Positions 24,301 to 41,503 of a stretch of 64,000 nucleotides of DNA are shown here, piece after piece. Origin of the DNA: Casuarina equisetifolia. Its lineage: Eukaryota; Streptophyta; Magnoliopsida; Fagales; Casuarinaceae. The notes under the pieces were generated by a model that did not search any database, was not told the origin of the DNA, and saw only the letters and a list, made by a program, of their open reading frames with translations. The stretch spans positions 27,927,884 to 27,991,883 of the forward strand of contig CM052356.1 in NCBI GenBank assembly GCA_028551475.1. The letters are read 5' to 3'. Numbering within the stretch: position 1 is the first letter of the stretch; every line of letters begins with the position of its first letter. A program made the translations under genes and the position numbers.

Positions 24301-27100
24301 TTTTATTAACTTTTAAGTTGAATTTTAGTGAGATAATAAATCTCTAAAGAATAGTTAACCATTTAAACTAATAACACTAAAAAAATAATAAAAAAATAGA
24401 GTATTAGTTACATAGCTCAATTAGTGGCTAAAGTCACGGTTTCTCATTCAAGAATTCTGCCAAGTTATTATAAGTTGTTCTAGAGAATGTAGTCTAATTC
24501 AACTAAACCAAAAATTGAAGATTGATTTTTTCTTTTCCCAAGGAAAAGGGGACGAAACCCTAATCATTTATATCGATAATGTAGTTGAACTTAAAATACA
24601 CCTTATAATAGGTACATAAGACAATACGTGGGACCTTACTATAAGAATTAATTTTAAAAAAACTAGGATTTGCATAGTTAGACCTAAAATACTAAGAACA
24701 TATTGAATAAATAAGATTATATGAGAAATCAAGAAAAACATATTGTTCTTTTGATATGTTATGAAGATTCACAAATGTGAAATGCAATATTTAGATTAGG
24801 TGTTTATCCTCTATTTTTGCTCAAAGTATACTAGCATCATGAGGCTACCAAAAAAAGAAGACAACTTATCAAAAAGAAATTCATTGTTGTCTTAATTTAT
24901 ATGATACTTTATATACTAAGCTAAAGGATAGAATTTAGCTCAATTCTTATATGCTACCTAGTAGGCCTATATTAGCCAATTCATATTTTAATTATTAAGA
25001 AATCATATATCTCACTTTATTAGACTAATTTAGAATCTATTAATATAAGTTCACATCAGTAAGCCTAACAAAAATTAAGCTAATACTTACCTCTTAAAAC
25101 ATAAACCCAAAAAATGTGTCTAAAGCATTGTAAAATAAAAACATCAAAGACTTGCACTTGTACATGCACATAGTCGGCGTTGTGTAATAAACTAAAGATT
25201 GATTTGAAAAACCTCATAATCTAATCTGTGGTCTATAGATTTGTAGTGCGCCTATCTATATCGATGTGTTGTTTTTGCCGGAAAATGCCAGGGAATGGTA
25301 GAAAGAGGTGGAAAACCACTGGCGACCCACTCGGCTATTGTTTCATCCAACCGACTATTTGATCCATATTCGAACCCAATGCTAATTTGACCTGATTGCA
25401 ACAAGAATATGAAGTGTTTGAGATATCCACTCTTTTCTCCACTTACACGTTTTATTTGGCACGTAAAACATACTTCTGATCTCTAGTTAGACACCTAAAC
25501 AGTGTGCATCACGTGATTGACACACACCATGCAGAATACCAACAGTACTTTCTTGGGCGATTTTTGTGCGTTTTGCAGATGCTCTTATGCATAATAGAGT
25601 GAGCCAACGTTCAAACTTATACAAGAACGATGTCTAAACAAATAATAACAATACTAAGTGGCTGTCACCATGCTTCCATCAAAACAAATGCTTGTCCGGC
25701 GTGCGTCTTTTGGCAAAGTGCAAATCCTTTGGCAGAATATCAGAGTTGTTATGAGTTCTTTTGACAGCATAGGATTGTCCGTTTGGCACACATGAATCAT
25801 CATTCCTCAACACGTTTAAATCATTGAAACAATTTTACTTTTGGAAAAAGGAAACAAAACAAAAGAGACACTATCAATGACTTCGTGTGCATAACAGCGA
25901 ATAAGACATTGTGTTTAGACTTCAGACACAAAAACAATGCAAAAAACAGCTCAAAAATGTTTCACGACAATTTTGCCTTCATGTTCAATCTGTACTTGCG
26001 AGTTGCAGCACAGAGACCTAGAGATCGGAAATAACAAGGCAAAAAGGGGTTTTGTCCACACACTAATTTTTCCGTTATCTAAAACATCAAAACTGTATGT
26101 GGGGTTTTGGTCTTCCTCCTCGGTTCTAATCACTGCAGAAAGTCTTTAATGGGACTCTTCAAGCGTCAATTATAGAGTTTGTTGCCAACCGCCAACAACA
26201 TCGCAAAAGTCGTCCCTATGTACCTCGGGAAATTGCTACTCAGTGTAGGACTCTACTTTCTAAGCTTAATAACAGCTTAATAGATGTTCAATTTTTTTTT
26301 CTATCCAACATCTTGTAATTCCTAGATTTTGAAGTTTGGAATTTTTTCTTGCCACTCCCAAAACCCTAGTACTAATTGTTGAAAGACACATGATTAACTA
26401 CAAGAAACATACAAACACTTCAGAAGAACGTAAAGATTTTATACATTTTAGAACTATCATTCTTATGCCCGTGGAGTAGTAATTCGTTTATTTTGATTGC
26501 AAGTTTTGGGGTTTATAACTTTTCTCTTGTACAGGTTAATCCTATAATTTTGTAGCTTTCCGTGTTATTGAACATAAATCTTCTAAGCTCCATACCTATC
26601 GACTATCCATAAAAATTATAATTACTTAAATAACACTTATCCTTTTATATGAAAATTATAATTTTATTCTAATCACTAAACTCAACACCTTTCTTTTCGA
26701 TATTTTTTTATTTGTATTTTTTAATATTACAATATACACACCTAATTCACACATACAAAGTGTCAAACTTCAAACCTCGCGTTAAAGTTCTTACTAATTT
26801 ACCATTGAGCTAAGCAACATAAGAGTAAAGAAATTTTAGTACTTATAAATGGTTTGATTAATCTTAATAAACTTAATCTTGTGGATTCAAACTCAAGTTG
26901 TAACAATTAAATGTTAACACCAAGTATTTAAAGTGGGTAAGCAAGACCTCAAGTTGATAGGGAAAATCACTTAGGAGAGACGTAATTACATCAGATGCAA
27001 TATAGATTTGAACAAGAAAGAATGTCAAGAACCTAGTAAAAGATCCAATCTAATAAAAAAAGCTGGTGATATTTGTGCTACATGGGATAAGAGTGAAAAA
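24301..27100. other. AT-rich, repeat-derived spacer
   Basis: Strongly AT-rich with scattered SINE-like and other degraded repeats and no supported gene. At about 24405-24460 a TAGCTCAATTAGTGGC stretch resembles a pol III A-box, but the matching B-box is poor. Confidence 0.4.
26712..26822 (-). mobile_element. tRNA-headed SINE-like copy
   Basis: On minus it starts GTTGCTTAGCTCAATGGTA (A-box region). GAGGTTTGAAGTTTGAC (B-box-like, GGTTCGAANC type) follows about 35 nt later, then GTGTGAATTAGGTGTGTA and an AT-rich tail. It has the same order and a similar body to the copy near 10.0 kb, with strong divergence between the two. Ends are approximate. Confidence 0.5.
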
Positions 27101-27119
27101 ATTATTACTGTTCTTAAAA

Positions 27120-27468
27120 AGCCCAGCGAAATTTTATGCTAATTCTATGCCGGAAGCCCACATGAGTTCCAGTATTCTGGCACGTGGTAGCTAGGTGTAC
27201 GTGCGATGTGACATGGGGAGGAGACGAGGTTTTGATAAACGTGGCAAAGTTTAACAAGTTCAAACGTGGCAGTGAAAGAGGGTAAAACGATAACCACCGT
27301 AGGATGTTACGACGTGACCGAGTCATTCCACTAGTTATAAAATCATCTCTCTCAATCTTTGCCGTCCATATTCTAAAAGAAATCTCAGCCGTTCATTTTA
27401 TCCATTGTAATAGATTTACATCCCAACCTCTAGGGTTTCTAATACGCAAGAGACCAATAGTTAGGCTT
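27120..27468 (+). promoter_or_regulatory. Ribosomal-protein-type promoter of eS7
   Basis: A telo-box (TAGGGTTT, 27431-27438) lies just upstream of the presumed start of transcription. Two site-II-type elements (AGCCCA, the reverse of TGGGCT, at 27120-27125 and 27155-27160) lie about 300-350 bases further up. The telo-box plus TGGGCY pairing is well known in plant ribosomal protein promoters and links expression to growth. The site II copies are more distant than usual, so their role is less sure. Confidence 0.55.
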
Positions 27469-27521
27469 TCTTGCACTCTCACTCTCGGCTGCGGATCCCT
27501 TGGAGCTTGCTTCCCCTCCAG
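27469..27521 (+). other. Non-coding leader exon of the eS7 gene
   Basis: A pyrimidine-rich start (CTTTCTTGCACTCTCACTC) resembles plant TOP-like leaders. It ends at CCCTCCAG|GTACGCC. The intron from 27522 to 28429 would be a leader intron, common in plant ribosomal protein genes. The transcription start is inferred. Confidence 0.55.
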
Positions 27522-28436
27522 GTACGCCTCAGACCTATGTCTCTGAAGCACACTCGATCCTCTGAATCATTTATGCTTTGTTTGGTTGCCGGGAAGTTCC
27601 AAGAAAAATCTCTTTACTGTTTCTCGGTTTGTTCTTTTTCGATTTTTCTCTTAATGTCGTTTGGTCTCGAGCCTTATTTGATATCGTAAGTGGGTTTTGG
27701 GGGGAAAGGAAAAAAGGTTCTTCTTAATGGACCTGATTTTTCTGGCTTTATGTATTACACTGTTTGCTTCCTGGGTAAGAATTAGGAAGGAAATTGAATT
27801 GATTATGGATCTTAGACTGTTGTCATTGTTTCTAATTGTAAAGAAAAAGATGCCCTTGTTTAACATTACGTAATACAATATTAGCTTGTGGTGGGAATTG
27901 TTGTCTTGTACCCGATACAAGTATTTTGGTAATCTCTACGATGACCTAAGTATTAATATTTGTTTTGATCGGTTTTCTCTGTGGTGGGAGCCGAGAAGGA
28001 AGGGAACCAATGATGCTGAACTAATGAGTTTGTGACAATTGCTGTCTTATGGCAGTGTTGGGAACCATTGGGTTATGCAATTTTTTTTTTTCCTTCTGGT
28101 TGGTAGCAGAAGGCTGTTGTGCAATAACCGCGGCTTATCAATTACCAGTGGGAATTGATTCTTGGCTACCAAACCTAGTAGTAGGACTGCTCCTATCGTT
28201 TTCTGTCAAGCCAATGATTGATGTCAGGCATTGGCTTTTTGGTAAACAGTTCACCTTTTAAGTTGCTTTAGTTGTGTTCTTGGTCCTTCAGACTTAATTG
28301 TTTATGATTATGGTTTGTGGCATTCAGCTTGTTTTCATGTCTCCCTTTATCAAGTTTTAATTAGGTATTCTTTTGAGTTCATATGTTTCCATAGTTGTAC
28401 TTAATTTGTGTCTCTTTCTTGTGCTATAGAGCCAGC

Positions 28437-29701
28437 ATGTATACCTCGAGGAAAAAGATCCACAAGGATAATGATGTTGAACCCACCGAATTTGAAGAGT
28501 CTGTTGCTCAGGTAATTTCCATTGACCGTCATAATACATGCCTAAAATTATTGCAGTTTCATATCCCTTCCAATTACTGTGACATGTAACTATAAACTAT
28601 ACCTTCATTGTGCAGGCTTTCTTTGACTTGGAAAATACAAACCAGGAGCTGAAAAGTGAGCTTAAGGATCTTTACATAAATTCTGCTCTGTAAGGATTTG
28701 ACAATGGATTATTCATTGCTGAAACTGCTTAGTTGTTGGCATTCTGATGCTAAGAACTTACCATCTTACTCCACATTAATACAGTCAGGTTGATGTTTCG
28801 GGGAATCGGAAGGCTGTTGTCATTCATGTTCCCTACCGATTGAGGAAAGGTTTCCGCAAGATTCATGTTAGGCTTGTGAGAGAGCTCGAGAAGAAGTTCA
28901 GCGGAAAGGTAACCAAAGTCTTGTATATTTTTGGTTCCTAAAATTAACCAAAGTCAGCCTTTCTTTGGTTCCTCAGATGATTTTAACTTGTCATTTCAAT
29001 TGTGTATGATCACTTAATATTATTCGAAATGAGTTGCTCTGAGATAATTTAATTCGTCGACAAGGTTGAACTTTCTAAATTGCTCCTACCCCAGAATGTT
29101 TGCGTATTTTCGTTTTCATATGTATATGGGTTGCTGTTGATGGTAGTTGGTGTCCTGTGATTTGACTTCCTTTAAAACCTTGTAGGATGTGGTCGTGATC
29201 GCAAGTCGTAGGATTATGAGGCCGCCAAAGAAAGGTTCTGCTGCTCAACGGCCCCGCAGCCGCACACTCACTGCTGTGCATGAGGCAATGCTAGAGGACA
29301 TTGTATTGCCTGCTGAGATTGTTGGAAAGCGAGCCAGATATAGAATTGATGGATCCAAGATCCTGAAGGTAACCCACTATAGCCACGTAAACCATAAACT
29401 GCTGCGTGGATGAGGTTCTTGTTGGGAGTTGTAGTGATAACATGAACACGAGACTTATGTGGATCAGTATTTAATATTCTGGAATTTTTCAATGGCAAGA
29501 TTGCGATCAGCTGGATGAATATGTTGCAATTTATTATTTTAAAGTACCTAACTTATCCAATAATCATCGTTTTGTGGGCAGGTTTTCTTGGACCCCAAGG
29601 AGCGAAATAACACCGAGTACAAGCTGGAAACTTTTTCAGCGGTCTACAGGAAAATTTCTGGCAAAGATGTTGTGTTCGATTACCCAGTAACGGAGGCCTA
29701 G
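28437..29701 (+). CDS. RPS7: 40S ribosomal protein eS7
   Basis: Five coding exons (28437-28511, 28616-28689, 28785-28908, 29186-29368, 29582-29701) give 191 residues, the normal plant length. The protein starts [20 protein letters not shown]. It contains [49 protein letters not shown] and [16 protein letters not shown], and ends VFDYPVTEA, all strongly conserved in eS7. It is a structural protein of the small cytosolic ribosomal subunit needed for 18S rRNA maturation. The start lies seven bases inside the second exon after a leader intron. All splice sites are canonical and the frame is unbroken. It is convergent with the M50B-like gene on the right. Arabidopsis has several copies (At1g48830 among them). 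Confidence 0.98.
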
Positions 29702-30228
29702 AAATTGCTTATGGGAAACTTTTTTTTTTTTTTTTGCGAACTTTCCAATTTTTGTGTTGATGAGTTGGTTTCAGCGTAGGAAATGTTAATGGTGGATCTT
29801 GTTTTCTGCGTTATGAAATGATTTTATGTGGCACCGTTTTGATCAATGGATGATTTTCATCATTTCAAGTTAAATCATTCAAATTTGCAAGTTTATCGTG
29901 CCGTCCTAATGATTTGTTCATGAAGAATCCAATCTGTGTATCTCCACTTGTGTAGCTTGGCAGGAAGCACATTCACACCCCCTGTGGTGGAATTGGTTTA
30001 TTTTCTGCCGTGCGCGTTGGGGCCAGATTTCAAACCCAACATATGTAGGTGGTAACAGTGCTTGCCTTAGATTTCTATCGGTGCCAGCTCTTTATGATGG
30101 AAGAGATGGTTTGGAGTTGCTGATGATTAATATGATTTTATCTTACGAATCAACTGTTTAGCTCAAATATGAGAGAAGCATGATTCACCAACATTTTCAC
30201 AGAAGAAGCTCGTCACAAACGATATGAA

Positions 30229-31008
30229 ATATAAGGTAGATCACAAACTTTGAAGGTTCAGCAGTTCATGCCCAAGAGATTGAAAGGTCAAGACATAAAT
30301 AAATTAAAAATCTGCATAAAATGCGAAAGGGAATTTAATGCACTGCATCTACCATCAAGCACAAATCCAAGGATGTTCCCATGAATCATTAAACATGACC
30401 CTTTTCCATGGGTTAACATGAATCAGATTGTGAATTCCACATAAGAAGGGGTGAAAAGAATGAAGCTATAGAAGTAGGCTTGATCATTAGCATTTTCCCA
30501 AGAAACGATGAGACTTTCTCCAAAACCAACTACTCTAAGGAAGAAAGGTAAACCAGAATCCTTTGTCCTGCAAAGTGCAGCAAAAATGATTGTTATGTAT
30601 GAAGCACACGCAGTGAAGTACTACTAGTAAATACTGGCAGTGACTAATTAGTAGGATTCGATCCATAAGCAACTTTGTTGTATCAACTCCAAATGCTTCC
30701 ATTTTAGTGCTGTTGACATTTGATGGTATATCGGCAAGCACCAATGATTACACATGTTTATCAAAGATGAGCATAGAACATACAGCACAGGAACTTTTTT
30801 CCACCAAGCTTTGAAATTGTTCTCAGAAACTTTTCATATCATTTCATGAACATCCAGATGCCACCATTTATGTTTATACAGTGATTTGCTTACAAATGTT
30901 TTGTGTTTATTATCATATATGTCACCTATAATATAAGGTAGACACAAACTTTGAAGGTTCAGCAGTTCATACCAAGAGATTGAAAGGTCAAGGCAGATAA
31001 ATAAGATC
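30229..31008. repeat. Pair of ~75 bp direct repeats
   Basis: Copy 1 (30229-30303) and copy 2 (30930-31008) share ACAAACTTTGAAGGTTCAGC, AGTTCAT, and CAAGAGATTGAAAGGTCAAG with only a few changes. About 630 bases separate them. They may be ends of a small element or a local duplication; no TG...CA ends are evident. Confidence 0.8.
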
Positions 31009-31801
31009 TGGTCACAGTTGATCAAATTGCAGGCAAAATTGACTGAGCTGATGCCATCAGACAGTCTGGCAATCTCGTACATTTTTGTTTCAGTCAAAAT
31101 GATGCCATGAGCCCAATGCTCAATTCTAGGTTTCAATCTAGCAACAAAAGCCAAACCTGCCAACTTTATGTGAAAACCAATGACTTTGACCCGAAAATCT
31201 TAACCTAAGTTTCCGTTCATGGTCCACTGGATACTAAGGTCACTCTTGCCACATCTCCTAGTCCATTTTCTTAGTCTTTTTCTTGCACATGCAATCTCAG
31301 CCAAATTTCTGTCGGTTTCTCCGCTGCAACTTCTTGTAAATCATGGATTTAAGCAATCAATCGTTGCCTCTACAAACTTCAATGACCTCGACTAAATCAA
31401 GAGGTTAAAGAGGTTCACCATGCCTACCATGTAACTTCCAGGTTCTCAAATGGAAGCCGATGAGGTTCAGTTTCTTTGTGGTTCGGGTACCTGACATGTG
31501 GCCCTTTATCAACCTGATGGAGATTAGTTTGGACAGACTCAGTACGGGCTCAGTTTGATGGAAAATTTCCAATAACCGAATCTTAATTCCTTTGATGGAA
31601 TAATGCTATAACTAATTAAAATAAACGGAAAAAGACCTAGATATTGTCAATATGTTATTTTTAGCAATTTTTTAGGTTAACTAGGAGCTTTTCAAACCTA
31701 AACAACAAGGATTCAAGCACTTTTCCATTCATTATCAATTAAAAATATTATTGTAGAAATATCAATGACCAAAATTTTTGTCAACTATAACTTTTTAGTA
31801 T

Positions 31802-31972
31802 TCAAGTAACATAATCATGATATTACAAGAAACCTAAATCAATTGACAATGTGTCCAACAACAATTGAAAAGGATAAATTATTTTCATTTCAAGTAACAC
31901 AATCATTGATATTTCAAAGAAACTAAATCAATTGATAGTGTTTTCAACGAAAATTAAAATAAAAAATTTATT
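31802..31972. repeat. Diverged tandem duplication (~85-90 bp unit)
   Basis: 31802-31889 and 31892-31972 share TCAAGTAACA.AATCAT.GAT, AAACTAAATCAATTGA and TCAACAA motifs in the same order. Confidence 0.75.
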
Positions 31973-32284
31973 TCTAGTAGCTTATAAATGAATTTCTTCA
32001 TTTTCTTGAAGACCAGTTCAATATAATGTCTTTTTAGCTCCTTGTACTGGTCAAATGATTATTAAAAATCTTATAGACCACTTTGTGCACCTAAATATAA
32101 AAAATTGAGAAATATTCAACTATATCACGCTTCAAGGTCCCTGATAGTACTTTCACGGTGTATTGAATGTTATTCCACTTGGATAGAAAACATGCTTTTT
32201 AAAATCACAAATATTTGAGCAACTTCTAACTGGCATGACAATAGAAAATACAAACTGAAAGAATAATAGGAAGAAAAATGTACC

Positions 32285-35200
32285 TCAAGACAATATCACA
32301 AGAGCAAGGTACATGGCCCAACATAGAAACACGAAAGATATGAAACCCCTGCAAGTGAAGTTCACTAAAGTTAGAAAGTGAAGCAATAAAATGAAATTCC
32401 AGGTCAATAGAGCAGTTTGTGTTGTCAGTTCAATACATATGAAAGAATAGTCAGGCAATAGCTGACTATTTGTGTTCTTCTAAAGGATCTGATGCCTAGA
32501 CACTCACCAAATAACGCCCCATCCAACACCATTACAACAAGGACACACTTCAGCAAATTTCTCAGCATCACTAGAGTGAACTCTACGGGATATAAGATCA
32601 TCATATATATCTGCATAATTAGATAGGGATTTAAGGATCCATAAACCCATAAAGACAACTCTAATTGATGATTAATTTGATTTTTCATTCCAAAGTCATA
32701 CCATAAACCGAAAACAAGCTGTTCATCACACCTGCATTTTGATTGAACATATTAATTAGTGAGTCTTCCGTCCCTTAACTTTTGAAAAGTAACAATTATC
32801 CTTCACTCCAAACAATATGGAAAGAAAAATAGCAGAATTGCATTTACCAATGAACAAAATGATGTACCGTAAAATACGAACTTTTGTTGTCTCTTGCAGA
32901 ACCCAAATTACACCAATGAATATAATGAACCCTGACAGTGAAATACGTGGATGTCAAAATGCTAATAGCATATAGCAACACGCAAAACCACATTACTTTG
33001 TATTATTAAAACAAATACCAATGCAGAGTCCACGAAGTGTCCACTGCATGAAAGGCCAAAAGAAGAAAAAAAATTATTAAATTTCAGACAACATAGGATG
33101 AACAAGTTGTAATGGAAAAATTTCTCAAAGCAGTAAAAATAATAATCATAATAACAAAAAGACATAAAACAGCTTAAATCATCTTCTTCCTTTTTTTTTT
33201 TTTTTTGTCTTCTTTTATCTTCCTAGTGGCTTGGAAAAGAATGACTTAAACGGAAAATTTCCAATTTGCAATCATCAATTGTTTTCATCTTCATTATATG
33301 CACACACAAAAAAAAAATGTTGCATTCACTTGCCATAATAGTTAATTGAAACCGAAGTGCCAAATTCCAATGTGAGTTCCAAATGCTCGAATATGTCTAA
33401 CGTAGCATTCATATGAAATATTGCTCAAAAGGAAAAAATGAATTCTCCATATCCACATATACTTACGTTTTTAGCTACAAAGAGTACAATAAGTAGTGCA
33501 GCAAGAAAACATCCTGCAGCGATTCTTGCAGTAAGGAGTTTTGTCGATGCAAGGATCAAGACCATTCCCCAGAAGGATGATCCAAGATCTGGAATGGCAT
33601 GAAATAGAAAAATTAAGAAGGGAAGGTTGTGTAACCACCTGTTACATAATGGAAGCAGCACTCACATAAATGTACACTGAACACAGATTCTCAACCTTGA
33701 ATTTTTTTTTTTTTAAAGACAATCACATTTATTCATGGGTTATGTCAGATGTCATAGTATGCATTTGAGTATCTCTGCGTAATGCTTTTCATGGAGAGTG
33801 AAACTCTATAAAGGAAAAACTTCATTACATCCAGCTGGCAAGATTAACCAATAAATTCCACCGCGTGTCTGTGTGGTTCCACCTTCATCTGCATTAACCT
33901 TGATCCCTTCCACCTGTGTACTAAAGAATATGAGAACCCCATTTCATATAACAATAATACATCCAAATTCGGGAAAGTATGCAATCTCCTAATGGCTCAG
34001 CATTTGAACTCAATCCATATGAACCACAGGGGGCTCAGCATTTGAACCGCAGGGTAAGTTCAACTGAAGAGGATATTGTGGTTCTTTCAGATTGCACACA
34101 CATGGGTGTTATGAGCTAGTACTTATTAATCATATATCTAGGCATTTCATTGTTGTACAGGGGCACATGTGTTCATAACGATATAGCAGTACATAATGAA
34201 TTATCATGTAAATTTGTCTTCCCTATTAATGAACCAAAATGTGACCAAAAAGCAGGGACAAAATCACACGAAGAAAAAATGTCAATTGAGCTTTTTTGCT
34301 TTGCATTATAAGGCAGAAAGTCATTTGTATAGTCTCCTAACATCAGGAAATTATTTAATTGATCGAGAGTCGTAATAGCTAAATTTATGAATATGTCCGG
34401 AACAACAACTATAAATTGAGTCTAGAATATATCACAACACAGATTGTGCATTTTCAGCAAGCTACAAACTAACATCATGGAAAGCAAGACCATAGGAAGA
34501 AAAAATTATCAATCCTATTGGGTTGTGACAATAAATTGATTAATGCTGATGCTCGGTACCTTTCCATCCTTATATTCATCTCAATGCTATATATAAGGAC
34601 CAGGAAGAAAAAGGAATGTGTAATCCACAATGCTTTGTTGAGCCATAGAAGCATCAAGTAATAGAAAAGATGTCACTTGTATTTTTTTCCCAAGAGTTTG
34701 GAATACAGTATGATAAACACTGGTACTTATACATATGAATGTGAAAAGGACATCACTATAAAGTAAGGGATGTGATCCCACAAGCTATAGAAACAATTTT
34801 TATCATGTTTCAAACGAAGATCCAGATATGCATATAAATATACCCAGTCCAAAGAACCCAAGCAAAAATGCTATTGTTTAACCAGAATTCACGATGCTTA
34901 GTGTTTTTAAGTAATCCAGCTCGTACTTTATGATTTAGGAACTCCACAAGTCGTTTCTAGCGCCACATTCATTCCTAGCATTAATGGGTAATAAAAGATA
35001 ATGATGAAATCATTAATCTTGGATACGTAATCCAACTGCTAGGATTTTCTTTCAAGCAAATGATAAATGTCGGGCAGTACATGCAACTCCACTAATCTTG
35101 ATTTCATAGAATATCATAGGAGAGCCTACACCGTTACTTTCACCCTTGCCATGAATAGCTTCTAGCAGATATGAGAATCTAGCTACCAAAGTTTCTAGAA

Positions 35201-36028
35201 GAGACAAGATTAAATCATAAACGAGATACTTGGATATTAAACAACAGCAAAGCCAATCTTTTTTTCGCCATTGAGCAACATTATATAAGGAATCATAGGT
35301 GGAGGAAGAGAAAAAGGCGGAACAAAGGAGCTTCTTACATGGCCACATGTAAGTTTACAGGCAACGGCATGACTCGCCTCGTGAAGAAAAACCGCGACGA
35401 GCTTGAATGGTTTCATCAATATCGTTCTCCACAGCTGCATTGATAAGAAACGTTCACACTTTGAGCACAGCTTGTAGAAAGTAAATAAAGAAAGATTTAA
35501 ATCCCAGCAAGTAGAAATAACATAAATTGGTTCTGCTTTAAACTGATTAGACATTCACTGGAGTCCAACTCCCAGAAACCAAAATGACATGAAATTCTTT
35601 TCTATAGTTCCGACTTTGCAGTTTCGATGATTAGGCGTATTTGATCAATGAGAGCGAACGGTAGCACAATCGTTACTTATGGAGCAAAGATCTTGTATTC
35701 GGGTCTTACCTCAACTCACCTAAACAAAATGGGAAAAGGAAAGACTTTTGATCGATAGATTCCAAACGCTGTACCATAACGAAAGAAAGAACAAACCATT
35801 GGTAGCATTGGATATGTTGATGAACCAAATATGGGTGTCTCTTCCATCCAATGTACTACAAGATTCTGATCGAGCATGAGCATCGAAAATGGAATACGAA
35901 GTGGTTGAAAGAGAGAGAGAGAGAGAGAGACTTACTGCAAGAATAACAACGGTGCAGACGGAGACAGTGATAATGAACACCAATTGTTCATGGTTGCAGC
36001 AGTTCCTGAGCTCCCAATTGGGCTCCAT
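32285..36028 (-). CDS. M50B-like membrane metalloprotease
   Basis: Nine exons on minus (36028-35936, 35434-35339, 33913-33829, 33588-33467, 33043-33019, 32931-32848, 32731-32702, 32610-32508, 32348-32285) join in frame to 233 residues. The N-terminus MEPNWELRNCCNHEQ precedes a hydrophobic segment. FLHEASHAVAC holds the zinc-binding HExxH (His49-Glu50-His53) of site-2-type peptidases. VNADEGGTTQTRGGIYWLILPAGYLGSSFWG follows in two parts across an exon junction, then further membrane segments and VYDIYDDLISRRVHSSDAEKF. The family is the plant peptidase M50B-like group (At1g67060 type); substrates are unknown. Two exons are only 25 and 30 bp. Intron 1 begins with a CT repeat right after the donor. 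The coding region looks intact. Confidence 0.93.
35911..35930. repeat. (GA)10 microsatellite at a splice donor
   Basis: It reads as (TC)10 on the sense strand of the M50B-like gene and starts only a few bases after the exon 1 donor GTAAGT. Confidence 0.9.
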
Positions 36029-37171
36029 CTATCTATCTTCCTCGTATGATCCCAGACACACAAAGAGTTTTATCCGATCTCTTGGTCTGTGCTCCACCCT
36101 TTCCAGTCTGGGATCTGCGATATTGTTACTGCAGTATATCCCTCTGCTGAAAAGGAAAAGAGCCTTTCTTCTCCCTGTAGACCAACGATGACTCAGAACT
36201 CAAAAGAAGTGAACTTTTGGTAAGAAATTTTCAAATGGTAAATAGGGATACGAGCGCATTTGTTTATGATAAAAAGCAGACAAAAACAAAAAAAGTAGCT
36301 TGCTTAAAACTGCTTTATGGTTGAGTGATTCTACGTAATTTTTAAACCTCAAAATAACAAATTCAATAATCTTAGATTCCTGGAACCCATCAGATTAACT
36401 TCCTTGTTACGTTATTTCCAGGAACAGCTAGTCTAACCACCGACGAACTTTGTCTTGGGATGCAAGTGAAATGATTCCATCCATTATCTTTGAATTTGAA
36501 TTCTCCTAGCAGACAAGAACGAGGTAGTTTGTCTTGACTTTCTCTCCATCTCGCTTTCTCTGCTTGTCTTTATACGAGGATTTAAAGAATAAAATTGTGC
36601 GGGTAGGAAGGAAACTTCGAGGTTAGCTCTTGTTTCTTCTTACAATTCGGATCAAACCGACCACTGTTTGTAGGTCACCAACTGACTGTACAAATATTTT
36701 CTTTTGTTGTTGTCCGGGAAAGATGATACCTCTGTTCAGATTGTTCAAATTGTACTTTTTCTCTGGTCAAGGAGATTATTTTCGTACGCTGAAAAGTCGC
36801 AAAGTTGTCAGAGGAGATTGAATGTTACATATGTCTAGTGTTTATTATAAAACTAAAATCTCGGATTAAGTGTGTAAATTTTTATAATAAAAATTTAATT
36901 AAAAAAGTCACTCTAATTATTGAATTAATTATTGGGTTAAACTTTTTAATATAATATCTAAAATTAATTTATATAATCTTGAGTTTAATATCTCTTGACA
37001 TGTAGAAGCATATGTATAGAATCTACATGTCTTCCTAGTAAACTCCATAAAACTGCTCCGCGCTATTTCAATAAGAAATAAACAGATCGTACTATATTCT
37101 GTTAGCAAAAACATTTACAAAAGAAAATTCCTTTACATAATAATTATTCGTCAGAGAAAAAAAGTAGCTCA
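36029..37171. other. M50B-like promoter side and CRK 3' UTR
   Basis: The spacer is shared by the upstream region of the M50B-like gene and the 3' end of the kinase gene, both on minus. The 36.84-36.99 kb part is very AT-rich and may be an old repeat. No further gene is seen. Confidence 0.45.

Positions 37172-41503
<4,332 letters not shown>

Larger units (their letters stand above)
29702..32284. other. Convergent spacer with local duplications
   Basis: This spacer holds the 3' UTRs of eS7 (plus) and of the M50B-like gene (minus). No other gene is supported. A pair of about 75 bp direct repeats lies about 700 bases apart, and a diverged tandem duplication lies at 31.80-31.97 kb. Confidence 0.5.

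Noticed and set aside
35052-35348. Minus-strand frame within M50B-like intron 2
   Set aside because: It reads through the exon 2 donor into intron sequence; the spliced product matches the family, this one does not.
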